Below are positions 17,940-30,236 of a DNA stretch of 64,000 bases, in pieces. The position numbers were made by a program, and so were the translations under genes. Location: contig CM055606.1 in assembly GCA_029379385.1 (NCBI GenBank), forward strand, positions 2,418,001 through 2,482,000, in the 5' to 3' direction. This stretch comes from Quillaja saponaria. Its lineage: Eukaryota > Streptophyta > Magnoliopsida > Fabales > Quillajaceae. Within the stretch, counting starts at the first letter, position 1; each line of letters starts with the position of its first letter. The notes under the pieces are model-generated. The model was not told where the DNA came from and did no database searches. It was given only the letters and a program-made list of their open reading frames with translations.

Positions 17940-18240
17940 TGAGAGTGGCTGATATGCAAATGTTGAGATGGATGACTGGACATACAAGAAATAATAGAAT
18001 ACGAAATGAGAATATTAGTAAGAAGGTGGAGGGAAAGGTGGACGTTATGCAGGTGATAAGTGTTATATGTGATAGAGGGAGACTGAAACTTATATAGAGG
18101 CAGTCATTGAAAATGATATGACTGCTCTAGACATTACTGAAAATGATGTATTGGATCAATACGAATGGAAGAAAATGATTCATATAGCTGACCCTAACTA
18201 GTTTGGGATTTAAGACTTAGTTGAATTGAGTTTGTAATGT
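17940..18240 (+). pseudogene. 3' fragment of a LINE reverse-transcriptase ORF
   Basis: The reading VADMQMLRWMTGHTRNNRIR resembles the C-terminal end of plant LINE ORF2 proteins (usual form RMLRWMCGHTR-DRIRN), followed by segments in a shifted frame (VLDQYEWKKMIHIADPN, LGFKT-like end) also typical of that tail. Stops and frameshifts break it. Only about 100 codons remain, consistent with the 5' truncation typical of LINE insertion followed by decay. Confidence 0.65.
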
Positions 18241-20237
18241 TAATTTATTGATTAGGGTTTTAGAAATTTTAGAGTTTCGATTTGGGGTTTTATTCAATAT
18301 GGGGATTTCTTAATTACTCTTTCTAAACTTAGTAATTTATTGATTCATAATTGTAACTTCATAATATATATTAGTTTTTTATTTATAAATAGGGTTTGTG
18401 TATGAAGTAATTTCTAAACTAGTGAGTGTATATGACATGTTAAATATGTGGATTGTTGATGATGATCGTTTATATATCCTCTGAGCAATGTTTAGTTATA
18501 TATTTTAGGTGTTTAGTATAAAGCTTTGATTCCATTGACAAAGAACAGGAATGTGCTGATATGCTTTTGCTTCATTTGGATATGTTAGATAGGTTAACAT
18601 ATTGTATACTTGTATGCACTAATTGGAGCTCAATTGTCAAACAAAAGTAATAATAGGAAGAGAAAATGGGATTCTTACGATAGAAGCATCATTAGGAATC
18701 TGACTTTTGATAGCATAAGTTGTATAAGTGAATTACCCTACTATTATATTGAACATATTAGCCGCCCATGATGAAAAGATGGTAAACAATGAAGAGATAA
18801 TTCATGTGGTCTGCATAGACTTTAAGCAAAGTGAAGAAAAAGGTCTCATACTCTATTTTGAAATGTCATGGACTTATGTTCAAACAATCATAACCTATTT
18901 TAGAGGATATCATTGATGATAAGTGGACATTTTTAAGGTATGCTAAACTTTTAGTCTGTATCCATAAGTTGAGGAAAGTATGTGATACTAATTGCTAAAC
19001 ATTAGTAAAATTGCTAAATGTCTTGAAAAAAAAACTGATGATGCTGCAATGAGATTTAATGTTTATGAGGACATCTCCAAAGTTGAAGGATTGACTCCCA
19101 TTCAAAAGATTAAGTTATGAGAGATACTTGGGTCATATGGGAGTAAGACTAATTTTTCTACTCCCTATCAGATAATTAGAAAGTCCTTTATTTGGAGACC
19201 TAATTGGGCCTAGAGTAGGCACTTCTGCTTTGTATGTGCGTCTGCTAATCTTTTGTGTAGTACCTGTGCAGTGTAGGAAATGCTAGCTTGTCCTCTAAGC
19301 TGATAAATTTTTTTTGTAATTAGAGGACATATTTTAAGTACTAATGGTAGATATGGTGTTATATGTGAATTTTTGATGTAAGAACTTGTATTTGTAATGT
19401 AACTTATGGATCTTGAAGACTTGTGATGTATAAATACTGTGATCTGCAGGTGGAATATAGTTGTAAATGTGTTGGGACAGCCTTTTCTAACGGATTATAA
19501 TGTTATGTTTAATAGGGATTATGTAAAACAACATATTTGGGAATAATTATTTTTTATTAAATATGGAAATGAGAAAATATTTCAAATTTAGTTTAAATTT
19601 TGATACATCCAAACAGTTACAAAAATTTTACTATGAAATGAATTGCCCAGATAAAAATTCTCTCAAACATATGCAAAATGTCTGAATGAAATAACCCTTG
19701 CCTAATTGTTTTTCTATTATGACTAAAAAACCATTACCCAGAGCAGTCCTTGCCCACTCTATACTATGGCCTCCAGCTAGTCTCCAACCAATAGGACCAA
19801 GGCAAGGACCCTCGGCCTTGTGTGTAACTGGACAAGGACAAGTAAAAGGACAAGGCCATTCCCCGTCTTCCATCTTATTGACTTTGGGGTAAACTTATGA
19901 GCTTCACACACTCACCTATCAGCAACTATAATATGCTATATATATATATATATATATATTATCATTTTTTATTTATTAAACTACAGCCAACTGACCATAC
20001 TAAATGTTAAAGTAATTATTCAAATGATAATCATCGATCCACATATATTGAATTCAAGAAGCTATTTAAGGTACAATTTGCAGTGTAAAATACAATAAAG
20101 TACAAGTCAACTAGCACATAGAGCTTGCAGGTTACTTCTACACTTTACTGAAGCCATAAGATCTCTGTCTAATTTATGCTGAGTAATAAAAATAAAAAAT
20201 AAAAAATAACCAGGCCATACTTGCTATATACTAGAGC
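18241..20237. other. Intergenic, no gene recognised
   Basis: AT-rich DNA between the LINE scrap and the 3' end of the phosphate carrier gene. It holds a TA microsatellite at about 19938-19959. The open frames at 18728-18916 and in the GC-richer stretch 19690-19880 resemble no family I know. The 3' UTR of the carrier gene is expected just below 20238. Confidence 0.45.
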
Positions 20238-23200
20238 TTATGCCGATATACTAGCTTCTTCCAGCCGCCTGGTAAGCCCTCCACTGGTAGGCCTAATATC
20301 AGTAAAAGGGCAAAGCAATACAGTCATTGAGAAGAAAAATCTAATAACAAATTATCTCCCCATTATTAATTAATTTATTATATATAAACATACAACTTTA
20401 AAATGTATCCATATCTTTTACTCTTTCAAGTATCTCATGGTAATTCAAAGAATTCTAATTTCCTACCATCAGTTATTTGGCAACTGAATCAGCCACTGCC
20501 ACATGGAGAACATATAACATATACCGTCACTCAAATGGAACATTGGAACCATAAATTTCGGAGAGCACCACCAAGATTTCGATCTCCATTATATAACAAC
20601 AATTTTTTAGAGAAACTATACCAGTAAATAATTATCTCTTCATCCATGATAAGACCATTGCATTGCAACCCTGATATAAGAAAGCCAGAAAGTACGAATA
20701 CAAAGTCCTGCAGAATCAAGCTAATGGCTTGAAAAAGATTTGAAGCTACTTATCACAGCTCTAATGGTATGTGATGAAAGTTTACTAGCAGAATAGCAAC
20801 AATGTTGAGATTTAATATTCATCTAATATTTACTGATTATTGACCTTAATTTTTAGTTTCAATGGTGAGTAATCCAACAGATCATACATCAATTAGTAAT
20901 AGCTAGAAGCTTTGGTAATAGAACTGTAATTCAAATGGATATTAATAAAAATATATGCACTTACAGTCCGCTTAGCAATTTAATGGTGTCATAGAGGATC
21001 CACTGCAAAGAAACAACAGGACCCACAAGAGTGATCCGAATAGGAAGACTTCTAGTAAAAAGATTAACAAGCCCAATGTTCTTCACAGCCTAAAAGATCA
21101 AAGCTATGAGATAAATCTGATTGAACTCACATATCTGACAGAACCAAGAGACAAAGATATTCAAAGGAGCTACCTGCAGCACAGATTGAGCATTTTTGTT
21201 GTAAATAGTAGCAACAATGTTGTCAGCAGGGTTGGAAATTACAGTACCAACAGCTCCAGCTGTATAGCCTGCTAAACATGTCACACCAAGCTGCTGTGCT
21301 CGAGAGCATTCTTCCTTTCTCTTTTGCATGATATTGTGATAAATTAGGTCCACTGAATGCTCGAATGTCGAAAACATTATCATAGAGTCTGTCAAATAAA
21401 AATCAAGGTTATTTAACCAATAACTAAGCAATCGTATAGGTTTATTACTGAGCATCTGCTAGTATTAAAAGTACCAGGACAGTAGCATTTCAACAAACAT
21501 GTGATCGAGTTTTGTAGTTAATTGTCTGCATGACTCATTTCTTGTTAAGCAACACTTACAGAGAACTTAAAGCAGAGTCTCAGTCAAAAGTTTAGGTCCT
21601 ATGGCACTAGGAATGTTTTTCACATCGGTGCCAATTCGAGTAATACAAAGAACTTACCAAGAGAAAACAAGATTACCTGGAGAATTAGTGTGGAACATAA
21701 AAACCTCCTCCTAGCAATATTTTGATTTCAGTTAAGCTTTTGCTACTGTATTTTCTTCATTCCTTTTCTTTTGAAAATTTAAATTCAGTAAAACAAGCAA
21801 GAAACTCAACAGGAAACTTTGGGTCAAGCATGGACAGGGGTTAAAGAGACGCAATAGGTACAAAACAAAGAAAGTTCATACAAATGACACAGCAATATGA
21901 CATCAGAAATAATTTCACTGCAATAGAACTAGCAGACAACCAACATAAGTGAAGCATGTTATAGCAGACAAAATCACTAGAATCTGGCAACACCATATCC
22001 GTATTGCCATCTTCATCCAAATTTCAACTTGCGCTCCAAAACATGTCAATAGATTCCAATGACAATATTTTTCCATTCAGTCAATAGTTGATGAGTAAGT
22101 CCATTCATTATATGAGGGATAAATATACAACTCATCAATGACGGAGCCAATTATACACACAATTAACATTGAAACAACATAGCATTTTGTCCTATGAAAC
22201 AAACCAACAAAGATAACTCTCCAAAATATGTAACATAAGCTAGTTTAACAAGAAGATGAATATTATTAACATGCAGTATAACAAAGACATCACATGGAAG
22301 ATTGCGGCCCCAAAGTGGAAGAAGACCCCTGCAAAAACTGCAGTTTTAAAATTTGCTAGTCAGCATTTGAAAAAATAAAAAGAGAAAAAGAAAGAAGATC
22401 ATCAAGCTCTTGTGTGGTTACCCAGAAAGGCCTTCATTTAAATACAGTTTGGGAATTCCATCAGCTAAGCCCTTTGCAAAATTGGGCTGTGTTTGAAGCC
22501 GGACTTTCACAGCTTCAAATGGACAAAGGGCTACATCAGCAAAAATCTGAGCAGATGAACTGCTGAGGAAGAATATGGAAGTCCTGTTATAGTCCACGAA
22601 GACATCAGAGTAAAGCTTCTTAAAGTATTCATAGAGACCAAATTTGAAACCACCTTGAACACCATATCCACACAACTTGCCAGACCAACCTCTCCATAGG
22701 GAAGAAGGGCCTTCTTCTTTCCACAGGGTGGTCAACCCTGATAAAATTCTGTTATATTTAATTGGGTTCACCTGCAGGAAACGCAGAATAGAACAACATG
22801 AACATACTTCAGGAGAAAAGCCACAAAATCCAGATTAAAATTTTTGTGTGTGTGTGTGTGGGGGGGGGGGGGGGAATCTGGTTGTTCCCCCCGAGATAAT
22901 AAAGACATCAAATGTATAAGCAAATTATAAGGAGAGGAGTGATGCAAATGATAAAGTAACTAACTGTGTCATGAGAAAAGAAAGAATCAAAATACTTTGG
23001 GAGATTTTTTTTTTTTTTTTTTTTCTTTCTTTCTTTCTAAAGTGTCCGAATCTACAATAAAGGATGTTGTATTTAGATACATGTAATTTGGCCTAAGTTT
23101 AGTTTGTCAACCACTCAACCACGACAATTTCTTAACCTGCAGGTGGTTTTTTTCCATTAAATTCTGTTGATTTCTATGAATAAACCTGAATGCCATATAC

Positions 23201-23661
23201 CACATTCTTTGTTTTGTAGTTCAAAAATTAGATGTACTGATTTTTCCAAAAAAAAGAGAAGGGGTTTACCATGCTCAACCGAGTCAATATGAATGAACTT
23301 AGTTTCTTTTTTTCTGGTGCATAGAAAAATTTAGCATTCAAAATTGATGTATATGGTCATTTACTTGTTAGATGAATTTACTTTAGGACACACCATAGGC
23401 TGGAAAGTGTAATTTCGTTTCCAAGTTTATCAAGGAAATAGATAATAACAATGAAGAAGAAAGGGAATGTTGTGAAAATAGTTCAAGAATGACCTGCATA
23501 TTCACTTTCAACACATCCAGAGGAGTAACAGCAAGATGGGTAGTCCCAGCACTTAGAATACCACCAACAGTGCAAAGCCCATAATACCCAAGTGAAAATT
23601 CCTCGCAGAGCTTCCCTTCAATTACTTTCGTAGTTTCATTCTTGCTTGATTTATTTACCAT
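20238..23661 (-). CDS. PHT3;3-like: Mitochondrial phosphate carrier, PHT3;3 type
   Basis: Six exons: 23661-23494, 22771-22422, 22337-22294, 21388-21174, 21089-20965, 20292-20238; 957 nt, 318 aa, all GT-AG and in frame. The protein is a mitochondrial carrier (SLC25) with three repeats. Signature motifs are TPLDVLK (repeat 1), CPFEAVK (repeat 2) and a weakened NPADNIV (repeat 3, lacking the usual final Lys/Arg). The sequence follows Arabidopsis PHT3;3 closely as I recall it, including SAGTTHLA, SLWRGWSGKL, LPLWGRN, MFSTFEHS and AGYTAGAVGT. It should exchange phosphate for hydroxyl ions or protons across the inner mitochondrial membrane, supplying ATP synthesis. It lacks the long presequence of the PHT3;1/3;2 forms, as expected for this subtype. 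Exon 3 is only 44 nt and has two acceptors 9 nt apart. The last exon (PTSGGLTRRLEEASISA) is far downstream; stopping at the TAA inside the donor at 20964 would remove it. Confidence 0.95.
22846..22874. repeat. (TG)n followed by a G-run
   Basis: A TG microsatellite of about eight units runs straight into 14 or more G, within intron 1 of the phosphate carrier gene. Nearby, 23007-23024 is a T-run and 23025-23038 a TTTC repeat. Confidence 0.9.
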
Positions 23662-24269
23662 TTTCAGACTGCTATATTCAGAAAGCCCACATATTTTTTT
23701 CTTTCAGGGGAAGAGGTCTGGCTTTGTATTGTATTTAATTAAAGCGGAGACTCATGGCTGCGTCAATGGGGTTGGGCTTGATTCCAAACTGCCAACCACT
23801 GTTGATTCTCATTCTCTTGTTGCTTATACTTCCACGTTTACACTTTCTGCTTTCCCAACAAATGGCTCAGAAATAACCAGATCGATTCACTTTTTAGGTT
23901 TCGGAGTGGAATTTGGAGTTCAGAATTTAATTCGAGAACTGCAGAACCAGCCATAGCCAAAAGAAAAGGCGCCAAACCGAAAGAGAAAAATAATTAACCT
24001 TATTCTGGCAAAAATAAAAATAAAATAAAAATGTGACCAAGAGACTGAAAGGTTATAGGGAAAAAAAAAGGGGGAAATTTGGACATAAAGGTCCAATTCT
24101 AAATTTTTTAGAACTATATGATAGGTTTATTTTTTAATAGTCAAAATAAGGTAAAAGTTGGTACCAAATTATAAAAATCAATTTTTTGGTCTAACACAAC
24201 ACTCCACATCATTACATGGACCCATTAACACAAGCTCATAAGCCCACACCTGCACAAAAACTGGGTTCG
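23662..24269. other. Phosphate carrier upstream region
   Basis: Promoter and 5' UTR of the minus-strand carrier gene should lie in the first few hundred bases. The plus-strand frame 23642-23956 has no recognised domain. From about 24010 the sequence turns AT-rich and leads into the decayed MULE. Confidence 0.45.
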
Positions 24270-24291
24270 AGCATGAGGCACTGAAATCGAA

Positions 24292-24369
24292 CTTTGAAAA
24301 TCCGGTTTCAGGCCCGCAGCAGTCCCCCACCATGGGGAAATGACTAGCACTAAAACCGGATTTTCAAAG
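24292..24369. repeat. Perfect 17-bp inverted repeat with 44-bp loop
   Basis: CTTTGAAAATCCGGTTT at 24292-24308 is exactly reverse-complemented at 24353-24369. The loop contains a CCCCACCATGGGG palindrome. A TTTGAAAATC core recurs inside the palindrome at 32546-32562. Confidence 0.9.
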
Positions 24370-24469
24370 TCCGGTTCTAGTGCTTTCTTCCACCCCCATT
24401 TTAAATTTTTTTTCACGTCAGTTATGCGCTTTGTAAACTTTTTGTATGATCCTTATAGTGTTTAATTAT

Positions 24470-25170
24470 AGTATATGTTAATTTCTCAAATTTAAAATAT
24501 ATCATAATTTTTAAATGTGATATTTTAAATATAAAATATATGATAATTTATAAATTTATAGTGTATGATATTTTATAAATTTAAAGTTTATGTTAATTTT
24601 TAGTGTATGGTATTTTTAAATTTTTAAATATATAATAATTTTTAAATTTAAAGTGTGTAATAATTATTAAATTTTAAAATATTTGATAAATTATATATTT
24701 ATAGTGTATGATATTTTTTTAATTTTAAAATTTATGATAATTTATAAATTTCTAGTATATGATATTTTATAAATTGAAAGTTTATGCTAATTTTTAAATT
24801 TTTAAATATGATATTTTTAGATTTTAAAATTTATGATAATTTTTTAATTTTGGGTGTATGATATTTTTTTAATTTTAAAATGTATCATAATTTATAAATT
24901 TCTAGTGTATGATATTTTATAAATTTAAAATTTATGATAATTTTTAAATTTTAAAATATGATATTTTTAGATTTTAAAATTTATGATAATTTTTTAATTT
25001 CTAGTGTATGATATTTTTTAATTTTAAAATGTATGATAATTTTTAAATTTATAATGTATGATATTTTATAAATTTAAATATATTTATAGTGTATGATATT
25101 TTTTATATTTAGAGTTTATGATATTTTTTAAATTTATAATAAATTTTTTATTTATAATGTATGATATTTA
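24470..25170. repeat. AT-rich degenerate tandem array
   Basis: About ten occurrences of TAGTGTATGATATTTT or near copies alternate with TTTATGATAATTTTTAAATT. Spacing suggests a higher-order period of roughly 150-156 bp (for example 24701 to 24856, 24748 to 24904, 24853 to 25003) built from shorter units of about 50 bp. It is non-coding and ends at a transition to GC-richer sequence that leads into the PMD relic. Confidence 0.75.
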
Positions 25171-25639
25171 TAAAAATTGGAAACAAACTTCCAGTTTATA
25201 AGTACAGTTAAATTAAAACATAAACATGGAAGATTCTTCCCATTACAAGTAACACTAAATTAAAACAAAATTACGAAAGACTTTTCCTTTTACAAAGAAC
25301 ACAAAATTAAAACATAAATAGGGACTACGGGCTATCCAGGTCTACAGAAAATGACCCCCTGTACCACAAGGACGCGGTCTGCTCCTCCTTGCTAGGTTCC
25401 ACCTAGGTGGTACATCAACTGTGTCACCAAGATCTTCTGACTGAGGTATGTCATTAGTACCACTAAGGTTTTCGACCGCTTGCATATCTCGACCCATGCC
25501 CGAGTCATATTATGCTGGTGTACTACGATACTGAAAGCATGGCACCAGCGGTATGGGAAAGTTAAAAAACTCAATTGATTGGTATGCAACTACCGTCATA
25601 AGCTACTGATACATAGTTGAAGTACTCGTTATATTTGGA

Positions 25640-27431
25640 GGTGGAGACATATGTGGTTATGATGGAATATACATATATGATGGTTCAACATCAGCATCAA
25701 CACGTCCATAAGATGCTAATGGTCCAAGGACATCAGTCTTAGTGCGTTTGCAACGTTGTGATGACATAGATGATGATGTCGAATGAGCAGAATGGGAAGG
25801 AGCTAGAGCAGCAAGAGGAGCAACATGAATAAGACCAACTGGTGTCAGATATCTCTTGCTAATACGTCCATACCACTATCTGTACTCTTGCGTATGAGAA
25901 GCATGACCATGTGCAACCCCATATACAACCTCCCCTATCTAGACCAGATGATATCTCATGCCCAAATGGCTACGTGGTTAGCATGTAGCCAACGGTAGTC
26001 TGTCAGGCCCCGTCCCCGAAGATTACATTTGTACAATTTCTAATCTACATTTATGTCGGTAGGGTCTTCTGGTATTGGTTGCTAATAGCCAAACTGATGC
26101 ATGACTCTGTCCACCTTCTGATACTCAATAATATTAAAACATATTAAGGGTACCTTAGCACCCCCAGTATGCTGGTCTCGATAACAATAATTCGGTATCA
26201 GGTGTCTCAGCTCATTTGCAATGTGTGGTAATGATATGAATTGCAACCTAAAAGCAATGTTAGTGTTTTAATAAATAAAACATTGCAACATGAATATGTT
26301 AAATGGTACATGAATATATCATAAACTTTAATTTACTTGCTCTGCTGACATCCTGTCCAGCATCTCCCTATACTAAGACACGACATTATGGCCGATCCGT
26401 GTGACCTTGAACTTCACATTCCACCTGCAAGTAATTAAAAATATCAATTAGAAGTCATCAATGCTCTCACAATATAAGCAAAGACATGAAACCAATAAAT
26501 TTACGTAACTCGTGCCTAAAAGACAAAAATTATCCCACTAAATTTTTGTCTCTCTCTTCGATGCGAGAAAGGGTAGCTTCTCCCATGCCCATAACTGCAG
26601 TAATATCAAAGGTCCAACAATTTCAGAAGCATCAGCGTGACTGGCGTGACACATCTCCCTGTACAACTACGCCAGTGACGCACTACCTTAACTGTACTGT
26701 CCTGCGATATCTAGGTTTTCCAGTAGAGATACGAAACAAATGTGTACATGGGTACTTGTCTTACTAGTGAATAACAATCCACCTATCAGCTATAATATAT
26801 AAGTATGTGCATATTTCTGTGCTGTAATGTTATCACCGTCGGCTAAAAAATTCTTAAATGTCATTCCTAACCAGCTCATATTCAATGTATTACCCTTAAA
26901 GGATGAAGCAGAGGCATAACTCTTAATAGTCGTTCGCACTCACTTGCGACGTCGACACCAACTATACTAGAGACAGGGTCACCGTCGACGGGTAAACTCA
27001 AGAGGATACTAACATCTTGTAGCGTGATGGTGGCCTCTCCATGAGGAAGATGAAATGTGTAAGTCTCCAGCCTCTATCGCTTGACTAAAGTAGCCACAAG
27101 GTGCCAATCAAGGGAAATAAACCCCACCCTAATCACACCATTAAAACCTGCCCGAGTCATATACTCCAATACATGATGATTAATATTATTAATATTATTA
27201 AGAACCTCCCTGGTCAACACCGCCTCCCTCCGACGATATTTCAGGATATAGACCTCACTCTAAAATTTTATAAAATATTAGTAAGAACATTTCCTATAAT
27301 AATATGAAATTGACAAATTAAAGGTAGTCTATTTGTTATTTACATACCTCGTAATCTGTAAAAACTCTAATTGATCAATGCCTATCATGTAGTTTGAGGA
27401 CTGAACGGTCTACTGAGGCTACAGGATTCAT
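25640..27431 (-). pseudogene. Plant mobile domain (PMD / MAIN-like) gene relic
   Basis: Minus-strand readings match PMD proteins in order. MNPVASVDRSVLKLHDRH is followed by a stop (27431 on); then YMTRAGFNGVIRVGFISLDW (27165-27100), HLPHGEATITLQDVSILL (27055-27010), PVDGDPV...GVDVASE (27000-26950), SYASASSFKGNTLNMSWLGM (26918-26860), and a C-terminal half including ALAWLYREMC, VGPLILLQLWAWEKLP (26615-26565), RWNV-FKVT and DRVMHQFGY (26120-26085). A Pro/Ser/His-rich tail with CKRTKTD follows near 25750. In-frame stops (W to TAG in the VKRW motif, Y/W to TAG or TAA elsewhere) and shifts show it is dead. PMD proteins are known as MAIN/MAIL1 factors in silencing and as transposon passengers; proximity to the MULE transposase points to the latter. 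Confidence 0.8.
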
Positions 27432-27959
27432 GAATTTGCATAACAAAAGACAAATGTTATTTACAATGTTAATATGCATACACAACAATGAATGGTATCA
27501 CAAAAAAACAATCACAATACGTAAACTACTAGTCAAATAATGTTATGATTTAATGTAATAGGGAAAGACTTAGGTAATTTTGAATATTTGAAAATTTTCA
27601 TCTTGAAGTAGTGGGAGGTTTGGCTTACCACTTAATGTTTATTAATTTCAAAATAATTTTACATGACATGTGGGGGACATACTGCCTAAACCCTGCATAG
27701 TAAAAAACTAGAAACAAATACATAGATGAGAAAAAACTATTCCATTTACACAAAAGTAAAGAATGCGATCAGGGAAGTTATGATTTAACATTGTGCATTG
27801 TTAGGAAAATTTTTACGATTGTGTCCCTATTGCCTACATAAACCAAATCTATATTTCCTCGTGGACTCTTTAATGTCCATCTCATTAGGAATTCGCTTTG
27901 TTTTCGGCCTACCCTTCTTTTACAATTTGGACATGTCAGAACTGGAATTCTGGCCAATA

Positions 27960-30236
27960 GCCATCAAGTATCACTAGGTTGAATTATGGAGTGTATACAA
28001 GCTCTTGATTTCTCAGTTTATACCACTCCCTAACAAAGTCGTTATAATTCAAATGCTTGCTTGCATAAGCTGCTATAACATGCGAGCATGGGATCTTGTA
28101 TTGCTGAGCTTTGTTGCATATGCATGTTCTTTCATTTAAACACACAGTGTACTGGTTGCTGCCTTTTGGGCTTGCTACCCACGAAATTGCGTCTTATTTC
28201 TATTAACCCCAAACCGGCATTAAACTTTCTCAATTTGTCTCCACCTGCTCTCTCTGCCCAATTTTGGATTTTCTTTATCTTATCAATTGTGCATTGATTG
28301 CCAGTATTGAGCTGAGCATTAATCTTCACTTAATGTTCCGCGAAATATTTAACACACCGGTAAAATATTAACAGCACCAGTGTAGTGATCGGGAGTTACC
28401 GCGCTCCCTTCAAGACATTGTTCATGCACTCTCCCAAGTTCGTAGTCATAAACTCAAAACAGTGACCTTCGTCATGTGCCAATGTCCACTGTTCTAACAG
28501 AGTTCTACCAATCCATGCCATATACTCAGAGTTCATGCAGACAAACTTATCAAAATATTTAACGAATTGGTGTTTTTGAGTTTGATTAGCAGTGTAGATG
28601 AGGAGATTTTTTGCTTTCATATTCTTGTGGGACTTATGAAAATTGCTTGCGATATGCCTAATGCAAAAACGGTGATACCCATATGGTTCAGTCTAGCCAT
28701 TCCGAGGATCTGAAGTAGCAGCAATTATTCCAGCATAACGATCAGATATTAAGCAAATACCCACCCGTTGTGTTACATGCATACGAAGCAAACTTAGAAA
28801 CCATCCCAAGCTATTTGTGTTCTCCTCCTCAACAATTACAAATGCAATCGGAACTAAACTGTTGCCACCATCAATAGCAGTTGCAACCAACAATTTTACA
28901 GTGTACTTTCCACAGAGAAACATGTTGAATCTGAAGAACTGGTCTACAATGATGGAAGACCTCGATATATGGCCCGAAAGCCCAGAATACCCACTTGAAT
29001 ATAACCTCTCTAGGATTATTTGTTGGGTTCACTTTTCACTCGAAGTGTGTGCCGGGATTGGTGACACAAAGTGCATATAAATATATTGGAAGGTCATTGT
29101 AAGAGTCCTCCAAATTACTAAATACAAGATTAATTGCTTTCTTCTTCGCTTTGAAAATTTTGCTCAGACTTGGAGTATAATGGAAGTGATCTTTTATCAT
29201 TGTAAGCAACACAGCTCTTGGCGTAGTAAGGTCTTCATTGATCGTATTTTTGCTATACTCTGCAATGATCCCCTTGTCCAAGTTATAATGATTTGGAATC
29301 ATTCCGCTATAAACACAGTTGTGAGCCACATCCAACTTCGTAATCTGAAACTTGTCGACTTTTTTACTAAAATGTCCTTGCAACCTCCACTTACAACCTT
29401 GTTCGTGCATCTTGCACCTGATATCCCATGTATCCTTGGACTCAACTATTATAAATGCCACGTGATTCATAATGTGCTAGTATTTAACAGTGTTTTTCAA
29501 CTTAGCCTTTGTGTTGAACAGCATGCCATTGTAAAATTCATTGTGCAACTCCCATTGGGCATTTAGAACAATAACAGGGTCTACTGTACATGCCCCCTCA
29601 ATGTTCACATCCGTGTAGAAGGGAGTCGGGATATATTCGCCGTATAAATCTTCTTCAAGTGCCTCGATAATATCATCATCATCCACTTCAATATTAAAAT
29701 GAGGATCAACATTCAAATCAGGGATATCCTCTCCATTGCCAACAACATCATTTATACCAGGCACTTTTGAGTAATTCATCGGTGAGTGCACCCTAAGACA
29801 TGCCGATGCTTCTCCTACAACATGAGAACTTAGCTGATCGTATTGCCACGTCAAATACTGGGATTCCATGAATATGTTTTCAGGAACTGGGTCAAGTGTG
29901 TCATGACTCAGAATACGAGGCAGTGACTCAGAATCCAGGGCCTTGCACACTAGCATGTTGTAACATGCTGTATAAGTACTCATCATCAGCTACTACAACT
30001 GGACTATAGTGGGTTGAATTATTAATAGTATTTGGATACCGAAAAATGATAGTCAGGTACTCTCTTCTTCTATCAACTTTTAAGGAGTGACATAGATGAG
30101 CATGAAACTTTGCATACTTAATACGTTTGGGTACACGAATGCACTTAACGAGACTGGAATCGTATTCAAGTCCGTTCGAACCAATACGCATTTCACCATT
30201 AATGTAACACATAATTCCAAATTCTTCTATTATCAA
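27960..30236 (-). pseudogene. MULE (MuDR-type) transposase relic
   Basis: Reading from 30236: an N-terminal segment (MIIEEFGIMCYINGEMRIGS), an acidic region with DDDDIIEALEEDLYGEYIPT, then a WRKY/GCM-like DNA-binding block (FIIVESKDTWDIRCKMHEQG, CKWRLQGHF, HNC) near 29460-29330. The catalytic MULE domain follows near 29200-28680 (TPSLSKIFKAKKKAI, LLVATAIDGGNSLVPIAFVI, VGICLISDRYAGII), and a C-terminal SWIM-like region near 28620-28100 (FEFMTTNLGECMNNVLKGAR, IRRNFVGS). At least four frame breaks or stops separate these blocks. The usual first catalytic motif DGTHL before YGKY reads FNMFL, so the acidic residue appears lost. Transposition by this copy is impossible. Boundaries are approximate. 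Confidence 0.85.

Noticed and set aside
20961..21089. Phosphate carrier ending at the TAA overlapping 20963-20961
   Set aside because: The stop lies within a strong GTAAGT donor, and a downstream exon (20292-20238) restores the family C-terminus PTSGG in frame.
24470..25170. Regular repeats resembling a CRISPR-like array
   Set aside because: Units are AT-rich, degenerate and contiguous without unique spacers, and the genome is a plant.
29180..29566. 128-codon plus-strand frame
   Set aside because: Antisense shadow of the MULE transposase relic.
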